A stretch of 6,408 nt of DNA from Bacteroidota bacterium (GTDB taxonomy: Bacteria > Bacteroidota > Bacteroidia > Flavobacteriales > Flavobacteriaceae), in NCBI GenBank assembly GCA_023437485.1, contig JAEZGB010000094.1, positions 1 through 6,408 on the forward strand, read 5' to 3'. Shown piece by piece: positions 1-5,623 of this stretch (positions within the stretch are counted from its first letter, which is position 1; each line of letters opens with the position of its first letter). The notes beneath the pieces were generated by a model. The model was not told the DNA's origin. It saw only the letters and a program-made list of their open reading frames with translations, and made no database searches. Made by a program: the position numbers and the translations under genes.

Positions 1-1128
1 TCGCTGTTTGGGGATGCCGAAAACCTTGAGCAATTTGAACGGATGCTGAACGATCCCCGGAAAAAAATTTCAAACCTTGACCTCAACGGTGACAATCAGG
101 TGGATTACCTGCGCGTGGTTGAGTCGGTTGAAGAAAGGACCCACCTAATTTTGATTCAGGCAGTTTTGGACCGCGATGTCTATCAGGATGTTGCCACCGT
201 TGAAGTGGAACGCGACCGCAATAACCGCGTCCAGGTGCAGGTTGTGGGTGATGTGTTCATGTACGGACCCAATTATATTTACGAACCGGTTTACAGCTAC
301 ACCCCAGTTATATACAATACCTTTTGGGTCAGGCATTACCGCCCTTACTGGTCAACCTGGCATTGGGGTTACTATCCTTCATGGTATTATGCGTGGCATC
401 CAATCCCCGTATATAACTACTGTAACAATGTCGCCGTTTACGTGAACCATAACCATTACTACCATTACGGGCACGGACGCCGCAGTTCACGCGCCGTTGC
501 GATGCACAACGGAATCAGGGCAAACGGATATCACACGCACTACAATGGTCGGGCCTTTGAACAAAGGGCTTCGGTAAAAAACCGCCGCGAACTGGACCAG
601 GTGCGTACTGCCTCCGGCACCAGGACCGCCAATACCGGCGCGGTTCAAGCTAATTCGGGCACCCACACATCTCAAACTTCTGCTACCCGTAGCACCAGCA
701 CACTTTCGGCCGGGTCCAATCATGCAAGCGGCACGCGCACCTCGGCGGTGATCCCTGCCGGCACCCAAACCAGCGGAACACGGACTTCTTCGGCGCAAAC
801 GGTGAACCAGCCTGCCCCTTCCCGTTCGGTCACCGTTGAAACTCCGGTCCGGTCTTCAATCAGGAGCACCACCCCTACAAGGGCTGAAGCCCCGCGCGCC
901 CAAGCTGCACCTCGCAGGGAAACGACTTCACCGACCAGGTCATACCGATCGGCTGCTTCAACCCCATCCACATACACTGGAGTCCGTCAAAGCACGCCGA
1001 CCCCTGCAGTGCGGCCGGCGGCCAATTCCGGCAGCTACCGTCAGGCGGTTCCAAGAACGGCGGCGCCCACCCGGATGGCACCGCCGCGGCAGACAGATTC
1101 TGCAGCCAGATCGTCAATGCGAAGATAA
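1..1128 (+). CDS. Probable secreted/envelope protein with aromatic-His-rich middle and Ser/Thr/Arg-rich tail (5' partial)
   Basis: Frame 1 is open from the first base to the TAA at 1126-1128, giving 375 residues. The ATG at 43 is not taken as the start, because in-frame sequence before it (FGDAENLEQFERM) looks like continuous protein; the true start lies outside the window. Residues 26-38 (LDLNGDNQVDYLR) resemble a single calcium-binding loop of the DxNxDxxxD type seen in dockerin-like repeats. Residues about 88-157 are very rich in Tyr, Trp, His and Pro. From about residue 195 to the end the chain is low-complexity Ser/Thr/Ala/Arg/Pro, including four SGT(R/H)T units. That tail has few acidic residues and should be basic and disordered. 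I do not recognise a named family; similar layouts occur in uncharacterised Bacteroidota proteins. An envelope or secreted location is inferred from composition, since the N-terminus is missing. It is transcriptionally separated from kup by the terminator that follows. Confidence 0.75.
   Translation, partial: SLFGDAENLEQFERMLNDPRKKISNLDLNGDNQVDYLRVVESVEERTHLILIQAVLDRDVYQDVATVEVERDRNNRVQVQVVGDVFMYGPNYIYEPVYSYTPVIYNTFWVRHYRPYWSTWHWGYYPSWYYAWHPIPVYNYCNNVAVYVNHNHYYHYGHGRRSSRAVAMHNGIRANGYHTHYNGRAFEQRASVKNRRELDQVRTASGTRTANTGAVQANSGTHTSQTSATRSTSTLSAGSNHASGTRTSAVIPAGTQTSGTRTSSAQTVNQPAPSRSVTVETPVRSSIRSTTPTRAEAPRAQAAPRRETTSPTRSYRSAASTPSTYTGVRQSTPTPAVRPAANSGSYRQAVPRTAAPTRMAPPRQTDSAARSSMRR
613..786 (+). 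repeat. Four degenerate SGT(R/H)T-coding units
   Basis: Within the low-complexity tail of the first gene, codons for Ser-Gly-Thr-Arg/His-Thr start at 613, 655, 727 and 772. Codon choice differs between copies (for example Arg as agg, cgc and cgg), so the repeat is conserved at protein level rather than as DNA. The spacing is irregular (42, 72 and 45 bases). It may be no more than compositional bias in a disordered region. Confidence 0.5.
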
Positions 1129-1130
1129 TG

Positions 1131-1155
1131 AGGGCGTCCTGCGGGGCGCCTTTTT
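1131..1155 (+). terminator. Intrinsic terminator after the first gene
   Basis: The arms GGCGTCC (1133-1139) and GGGCGCC (1144-1150) form a 7-bp GC-rich stem with one G-T pair around the loop TGCG, and the stem is followed at once by five T (1151-1155). The flanking AG (1131-1132) can extend it into the T run. It starts 2 bases after the stop codon and should end transcription before kup. Confidence 0.85.
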
Positions 1156-1168
1156 CAATTATTTGCGA

Positions 1169-1205
1169 TTGACACCCAGAACTATCCAATATAGTGATAC
1201 ATTTG
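1169..1205 (+). promoter_or_regulatory. Predicted kup promoter (TTGACA ... TACATTTG)
   Basis: TACATTTG at 1198-1205 matches the Bacteroidota -7 consensus TAnnTTTG and lies 16 bases before the kup ATG. TTGACA at 1169-1174 is the best -33 candidate; 26 bases separate its TTG from the -7 box, slightly more than the usual 17-23. A sequence resembling a classical sigma-70 -10 element, TATAGT (1190-1195), lies between them. The predicted leader is only around 10 bases and has no Shine-Dalgarno site. Confidence 0.6.
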
Positions 1206-1221
1206 TCTTCTTTTTAAAAGT

Positions 1222-3183
1222 ATGTCGGCTCAACACAAGGCCTTGCATAGCAATATCAGCTTCGGCGGGCTACTGTTAACATTGGGGATTATTTTCGGCG
1301 ATATCGGAACTTCCCCGCTTTATGTAATGAAGGCCATCATTGGACAGGCCGCCATCGATCCTGAAATAGTATTGGGAGGTATTTCCTGTATTTTCTGGAC
1401 GCTCACATTACAAACAACCTTAAAGTACGTACTGATTACCCTTAGTGCCGACAACAACGGCGAAGGCGGCACATTTGCGCTCTACGCGTTGGTTAGGCGG
1501 ATGAAGGTCAAATGGCTCATCATTCCGGCAATCATAGGCGGCAGCGCACTCTTGGCCGATGGTATCATTACCCCGCCCATCTCAGTCTCTTCGGCTGTTG
1601 AAGGGATAAAGACCTTTTATCCTGAAATGGAAACCGTTCCGATTGTTATCGCGATCCTGGTGGTATTATTCACGATACAACAGTTCGGAACCAAACTGAT
1701 CGGGCGATTTTTTTCGCCGATGATGTTGCTCTGGTTTGGAATGTTAGGTGTTCTTGGCGCATGGCAACTTGCCGACCAGCCCGAAGTCCTGCGGGCCGTA
1801 AACCCTTATTACGCATGGTCCCTGCTCTCCGTTCACCCCGAAGGTTTTTTTGTCCTGGGATTTGTATTCCTGTGTACGACGGGCGCCGAGGCACTTTACT
1901 CCGATATGGGGCATTGCGGAAGGAGGAATATCCGGATCAGCTGGATCTTTGTCAAGACCATGTTGGTGCTCAACTATTTCGGCCAGGGCGCTTACCTAAT
2001 CCAACACGGCGGTGAAACACTGATGAGCCTTGGCGGTGAATACGGCAATCCATTCTATCTGATTATGGCTACCTGGTTCAAACCTTTTGGTATCGTGATT
2101 GCGACCCTGGCGGCGGTTATCGCCTCGCAGGCAATGATCACCGGCTCATTCACACTGATCAATGAAGCAATGAGGCTCAATTTCTGGCCAAAAGTTCGGA
2201 TCAAATACCCTACTGATCTGAAAGGCCAGTTGTACATCCCTTCAATTAACTGGATTCTTTTGGCAGGTTGCATCGCGGTGGTACTGTATTTTAAAGAATC
2301 GCGGAACATGGAGGCCGCCTATGGGCTCGCCATCATATTCACCATGATCGTTACCACAATCCTTCTTATTTACTTTATGGTGATGAAGCGCGTCAATGGG
2401 TATGTGATTGCTTTGGTGACGGGCATGTACCTTGTGATTGAAGTGAGTTTCCTGGTAGCCAACCTCAATAAATTCCCGCATGGCGGCTACGTGACACTGA
2501 TGATCGCGGGGGTTTTGATGGGCACGATGGCAACCTGGTGGAAGGCCAAACAAATCAGCAAGCTGTATACCAAGATGGTCAAGATCGACAGTTACAAAAA
2601 GGTGTTGGCCGAACTTAGCGTAGACCTTTCGATTCCCAAATACGCCACGCACCTGGTGTACATGACCAATGCGAACCGCGTGGATGAAATTGAGGAAAAG
2701 GTAATGCATTCGATTTTGCAAAAGAGGCCAAAAAGGGCCGACATTTACTGGTTTGTGCACGTAAACATCCTCAATGAACCCTACCGGACCGAGTACAAAG
2801 TCACCGAGATAATCAAGGACGACCTATTCCGTATCGACTTTAACCTGGGCTTCCGCGAACCCACCAAGATCAACCTGATGTTCAAGGAAGTGTTGCGCGA
2901 TATGGTAAAACAAGGGGAGGTTGACATTACCAGCCGGTATGAATCGCTTAACAAGAACAATATTATCGGCGACTTCAAATTCGTCCTTTCAGAGAAATTC
3001 CTCTCCAATGATTCGCTGATGCGTTGGGACGAAAAAATCATCATGAATTTTTACTTCTTTCTAAAAAAACTGAGTTTGTCGGAAGAAAAGGCTTTCGGGC
3101 TCGACAGCAGTTCGGTCAAGATCGAAAAATTCCCAATGGTGCTCCATCCGCCCGAAAAAATGGCGCTCACCCGTGTGCATTGA
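1222..3183 (+). CDS. kup: KUP-family potassium uptake protein
   Basis: Low-affinity K+ transporter of the KUP/HAK/KT family, thought to act as a K+/H+ symporter in the inner membrane. The 653-residue product is complete and close to the family length (E. coli Kup is about 620). Family signatures appear in order: GDIGTSPLY at residues 26-34 in the first membrane segment, DNNGEGGTFALYAL at 77-90, ADGIITPPISVSSAVEG at 112-128, GAEALYSDMGH at 221-231, then NYFGQGAYL and ASQAMITGSFTL with INEAMRL. About twelve hydrophobic segments fill the first ~450 residues. The remaining ~200 form the hydrophilic cytosolic domain typical of the family. The ATG at 1222 is chosen because it sits just ahead of the first conserved segment and 16 bases after a TAnnTTTG box. 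No Shine-Dalgarno site is present; the upstream stretch is T/A-rich. It appears monocistronic or weakly linked to the next gene (53-base gap, new promoter). No frameshift or missing motif was seen. Confidence 0.97.
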   Translation: MSAQHKALHSNISFGGLLLTLGIIFGDIGTSPLYVMKAIIGQAAIDPEIVLGGISCIFWTLTLQTTLKYVLITLSADNNGEGGTFALYALVRRMKVKWLIIPAIIGGSALLADGIITPPISVSSAVEGIKTFYPEMETVPIVIAILVVLFTIQQFGTKLIGRFFSPMMLLWFGMLGVLGAWQLADQPEVLRAVNPYYAWSLLSVHPEGFFVLGFVFLCTTGAEALYSDMGHCGRRNIRISWIFVKTMLVLNYFGQGAYLIQHGGETLMSLGGEYGNPFYLIMATWFKPFGIVIATLAAVIASQAMITGSFTLINEAMRLNFWPKVRIKYPTDLKGQLYIPSINWILLAGCIAVVLYFKESRNMEAAYGLAIIFTMIVTTILLIYFMVMKRVNGYVIALVTGMYLVIEVSFLVANLNKFPHGGYVTLMIAGVLMGTMATWWKAKQISKLYTKMVKIDSYKKVLAELSVDLSIPKYATHLVYMTNANRVDEIEEKVMHSILQKRPKRADIYWFVHVNILNEPYRTEYKVTEIIKDDLFRIDFNLGFREPTKINLMFKEVLRDMVKQGEVDITSRYESLNKNNIIGDFKFVLSEKFLSNDSLMRWDEKIIMNFYFFLKKLSLSEEKAFGLDSSSVKIEKFPMVLHPPEKMALTRVH

Positions 3184-3188
3184 GCAGG

Positions 3189-3218
3189 TTGTCAACGGCA
3201 AAAAATATGGTAACTTTG
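3189..3218 (+). promoter_or_regulatory. Predicted promoter of the RNA methyltransferase gene
   Basis: TTG at 3189-3191, a 19-base spacer and TAACTTTG at 3211-3218 match the Bacteroidota arrangement TTG-N(17-23)-TAnnTTTG very well. The start codon follows 18 bases after the -7 box, so the leader should be about 10-12 bases. The -33 element begins 5 bases after the kup stop codon. Confidence 0.75.
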
Positions 3219-3236
3219 CAGGCTTAATTTTTTGCC
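3197..3236 (+). repeat. Perfect 10-bp inverted repeat around the -7 box
   Basis: The left arm GGCAAAAAAT (3197-3206) and right arm ATTTTTTGCC (3227-3236) are exact reverse complements with a 20-base centre. The centre contains the -7 box TAACTTTG (3211-3218), the left arm lies in the promoter spacer, and the right arm directly touches the ATG at 3237. It could be an operator, a weak A/T-rich hairpin ending kup transcripts, or chance. Confidence 0.7.
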
Positions 3237-4448
3237 ATGAGATTACACCGCAACCTGGTTTACACCACTATTGATTCGCTGAACGCCATTTTCAACGATG
3301 GCGAGTATGCCGATAAAGTGGTGGCGCGCGCCCTCAAGAAAGACAAGCGCTGGGGCAGCGCCGACCGAAAATTTGTTGCCGAAACCATCTACGAGATCGT
3401 TCGCTGGAAACGACTTTATGCCGAAATTGCCGAGGTCCGTGAGCCCTTTGACAGGGACAATATTTGGCGAATGTTTGCTGCCTGGGCTGTTTTGCGCGGT
3501 TACCCCATTCCCGACTGGCGCCAGCTTGAAGGCACTCCCGAAAGAAGGATCAAGGGTCGTTTTGCCGAACTTTCTAAATCAAGGACCATTCGCGAGTCAA
3601 TTCCCGATTGGATGGATGAGCTGGGCGTAACTGAACTGGGTGAGGAACTGTGGTCGCGCGAAATCCACGCACAAAACCAGCCGGCAAAAGTGATTCTGCG
3701 GGTAAACACCTTAAAAACCACCCGCGAGAAAGTGCGCGCGATCCTGATGGACCAGGATATTGAAACCGATACCTTACCTGATAGGCCAGATGCGCTGGTG
3801 CTGCGCGAGCGGGCCAATGTATTCCTGACCGATGCCTTCAAGCAAGGGCTTTTTGAAGTTCAGGATGCAAGTTCCCAGCTGGTGGCGCCGCTTTTGGACG
3901 TACAGCCGGGGATGCGCGTGGTGGATGCCTGCGCCGGAGCCGGCGGCAAAACCCTGCACATGGCCAGCCTGATGGAAAATAAAGGCCAACTCATCGCGAT
4001 GGACCTCTATGAAAGCAAACTCAAGCAACTCAAGCTCAGGGCGCGTCGAAATGGCGCTTTCAATATAGAATACCGCATCATCGATTCGACCAAGGTGATC
4101 AAGAAGCTGCATGAAAAAGCCGATCGCGTACTGATCGATGCGCCCTGCAGCGGGCTTGGTGTTTTGCGCAGGAACCCCGATGCGAAATGGAAACTTCAGC
4201 CTGAATTCATCGACAACATCCGCAAGGTACAGGCCGAGGTTTTGGAAAATTACTCCCGGATGGTAAAGCCGGGCGGCAAACTCGTATATGCGACCTGCTC
4301 AATCCTTCCGTCCGAAAACCGCCAGCAAGTGGATCGCTTTTTGGCCACCGAGGCAGGAAAATCATTTACCTTTGTAAAAGACGAAAGCATATTGGCTTCA
4401 GAATCAGGATTTGACGGGTTCTATATGGCCCTAATGGAAAGAAAATAA
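3237..4448 (+). CDS. RsmB/NOP2-family RNA (cytosine-5) methyltransferase
   Basis: S-adenosylmethionine-dependent enzyme that methylates carbon 5 of a cytosine in RNA, most likely 16S rRNA, in the cytoplasm. The 403-residue protein has an N-terminal helical region (about 1-135) that looks like a diverged NusB-type RNA-binding domain, as in RsmB. The catalytic domain follows from about 150. Visible motifs are VQDASSQ at 208-214, the SAM-binding DACAGAGGKT at 230-239, DAPCSGLGVLRRNPDAKW from 301 with Cys304, and YATCSILPSEN with Cys354. The two cysteines are the pair used by this family: the TCS cysteine attacks the base and the PC cysteine helps release the product. Their spacing of 50 matches my recollection of E. 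coli RsmB. RsmB itself is the likeliest identity, but family members differ in target cytosine, so no symbol is given. The start is fixed by the promoter 18 bases upstream and by the lack of an earlier in-frame candidate near it. The nuclease gene begins 3 bases after its stop. Confidence 0.92.
   Translation: MRLHRNLVYTTIDSLNAIFNDGEYADKVVARALKKDKRWGSADRKFVAETIYEIVRWKRLYAEIAEVREPFDRDNIWRMFAAWAVLRGYPIPDWRQLEGTPERRIKGRFAELSKSRTIRESIPDWMDELGVTELGEELWSREIHAQNQPAKVILRVNTLKTTREKVRAILMDQDIETDTLPDRPDALVLRERANVFLTDAFKQGLFEVQDASSQLVAPLLDVQPGMRVVDACAGAGGKTLHMASLMENKGQLIAMDLYESKLKQLKLRARRNGAFNIEYRIIDSTKVIKKLHEKADRVLIDAPCSGLGVLRRNPDAKWKLQPEFIDNIRKVQAEVLENYSRMVKPGGKLVYATCSILPSENRQQVDRFLATEAGKSFTFVKDESILASESGFDGFYMALMERK
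4341..4374 (+). promoter_or_regulatory. Possible internal promoter for the first nuclease gene
   Basis: Inside the end of the methyltransferase gene, TTG at 4341-4343, a 23-base spacer and TACCTTTG at 4367-4374 fit the Bacteroidota promoter pattern at the long end of its spacing range. The nuclease ATG lies 77 bases downstream, a longer leader than at the other genes here. Because it lies in coding sequence, a chance match is quite possible. Confidence 0.4.
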
Positions 4449-4451
4449 GAC

Positions 4452-5522
4452 ATGAAAAAACTATACGCCTTTATACTGGCCGGGGTTTCGCTGGCCGCGG
4501 TGGCGCAACAGGGCGCGCCCGCCTCTCCTTACTATAACGGGTTCAACTGGACCCTGACCGGTACACAGCTGCGAAACGCCCTGGCAACATTGACGCAGAA
4601 CAAACACACCAATAACCTGACCTATTCACAGGTGTGGGACGCGCTGCAGCAAACTGACCAGGACCCTTCAAATTCAAATAACGTCCTGTTGATTTACGGA
4701 TGGGAAAACGGAAGTGATTCCAATGTTACCAATGACCGTTCACGAGGAAAGTTCAACAATGGTGGCAGCAACGGCGAGTGGAACCGCGAGCATACTTTCC
4801 CGCAGGGATTAGGGAACCCTGAATTGGGACAGTCCGGTCCGGGCGCCGACGCGCACCACCTGCGCGCCTGCGATGTTCAGCGCAACAATTCCCGCGGCAA
4901 CCTCAAGTTCACCGACGGAAGCGGGATCGCTTCGGGGGCGACAAATGGCGGTTGGTATCCCGGCGAGGAGTGGAAAGGCGACGTGGCCCGTATGGTGATG
5001 TATATGTACCTTCGATATGGAAACCAATGCCTGCCTACGCTTGTTGGCCTTGGCCCCACGGCTGCGACCGATTCAAACCTGCCGCAGATTTTCCTTCAGT
5101 GGAATGCCGAAGATCCGGTGTCGCAGTATGAAGACAACCGCAATACCTATTTGGGCACAACCGCAAACCCATACGGGCAGGGCAACCGCAATCCTTTTAT
5201 AGACAATCCTTATTTGGCAACGATGATCTGGGGAGGTCCGGCGGCGCAAAACCGTTGGCCGACGCTAGATGCCCAGGATTTCCAATGGACAATGTCGGTA
5301 TCGGTTTGGCCGAATCCCTCGCAAGGCAACGTAAATATTTCATCGGAGGTTGAAATTGACCGGATTGAAGTCATCTCGGTAAATGGACAGGTAATCCACC
5401 GGATCGAGCAGCCAGTCTTCCAAGCTAATCAGTACCGTGTGGACGGATTGCCTTCAGGCTTTTACCTGATAAGGCTGGATGCCGCCGGTTCAAGTACCGT
5501 GAAAAAGGTAATCGTCAACTGA
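4452..5522 (+). CDS. Secreted endonuclease I family protein with T9SS sorting domain
   Basis: Complete 356-residue exported nuclease of the endonuclease I (EndA/NucM) type, a beta-beta-alpha metal enzyme that cuts DNA, and sometimes RNA, non-specifically. Residues 1-19 form a signal peptide: KK, a hydrophobic stretch and a probable cut after AVA before Gln. Catalytic-region motifs are WNREHTFPQ with His114, DAHHLRACD at 133-141, and NNSRGN at 145-150. Next come WKGDVARM at 174-181, QWNAEDPVS at 216-224 and RNPFIDNP at 246-253, all shared with the next gene. From about residue 283 to the end is a T9SS type A C-terminal sorting domain: WPNPSQGNVNI starting at 286, then NGQVI, GLPSGFYLIRL and a final KKVIVN. 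The product should therefore cross the outer membrane by T9SS and be released or anchored at the surface. The start follows the methyltransferase stop by 3 bases, suggesting co-transcription, although an internal promoter is possible. The role in nutrient or phosphate scavenging is inferred. Confidence 0.93.
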   Translation: MKKLYAFILAGVSLAAVAQQGAPASPYYNGFNWTLTGTQLRNALATLTQNKHTNNLTYSQVWDALQQTDQDPSNSNNVLLIYGWENGSDSNVTNDRSRGKFNNGGSNGEWNREHTFPQGLGNPELGQSGPGADAHHLRACDVQRNNSRGNLKFTDGSGIASGATNGGWYPGEEWKGDVARMVMYMYLRYGNQCLPTLVGLGPTAATDSNLPQIFLQWNAEDPVSQYEDNRNTYLGTTANPYGQGNRNPFIDNPYLATMIWGGPAAQNRWPTLDAQDFQWTMSVSVWPNPSQGNVNISSEVEIDRIEVISVNGQVIHRIEQPVFQANQYRVDGLPSGFYLIRLDAAGSSTVKKVIVN

Positions 5523-5572
5523 TTTAGCGTACTGAATCCAATTGCCCCTGACTTTAGGCGCACTGTTAATTA

Positions 5573-5604
5573 TTCACGGCACTCAAACTTTTGCGCTACT
5601 TTTG
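5573..5604 (+). promoter_or_regulatory. Predicted promoter of the second nuclease gene
   Basis: TACTTTTG at 5597-5604 matches TAnnTTTG and ends 19 bases before the ATG at 5624, the same geometry as at kup and the methyltransferase. The -33 element is weak: TTC at 5573-5575 has the right spacing (21) but is not TTG. Such a degenerate -33 could mean a weak or activator-dependent promoter. Confidence 0.55.
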
Positions 5605-5605
5605 C
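5587..5605 (+). repeat. Short direct repeat ACTTTTGC with 11-bp period
   Basis: ACTTTTGC occurs at 5587-5594 and again at 5598-5605. The second copy is part of the -7 box. The first is preceded by A where the box needs T, so it is a one-mismatch copy of the same element one helical turn upstream. Confidence 0.5.
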
Positions 5606-5623
5606 CGACCAACTTGCTTACTA

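Larger units (their letters stand above)
5523..5623 (+). other. Intergenic region between the two nuclease genes
   Basis: This 101-base gap is the longest non-coding stretch in the window. I see no convincing hairpin with a T run after the first nuclease stop, so a terminator is not supported. Its last 40 bases carry the promoter-like box and the short direct repeat listed separately. Confidence 0.6.

Noticed and set aside
43..45. ATG as the start of the first gene
   Set aside because: The frame stays open to base 1 and the 14 residues before it read as continuous protein, so the gene most likely begins upstream of the window.
487..1189. Minus-strand frames opposite the first gene (487-798, 720-977, 875-1189)
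   Set aside because: They are antisense to a low-complexity coding region, have no promoter box and give unconvincing Arg/Gly/Ala-rich translations.
836..1279. 147-codon + strand frame spanning the end of the first gene, the terminator and the kup start
   Set aside because: It overlaps two better-supported genes and a terminator, and its translation has no protein-like motif; it is a by-product of GC-rich repetitive coding sequence.
1555..1605. ADG-IITPP variant of the usual GDG-ITPA motif in Kup as a sign of altered function
   Set aside because: The Asp, the ITP core and the downstream SAVEG are kept; the change is conservative and probably ordinary for this phylum.
2242..2760. 172-codon minus-strand frame opposite kup
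   Set aside because: It is antisense to well-conserved transporter sequence; the translation is His-rich and motif-free, as expected for a shadow frame.
5523..5590. Terminator after the first nuclease
   Set aside because: No stem of useful length followed by a T run could be found, so read-through into the second nuclease cannot be excluded.
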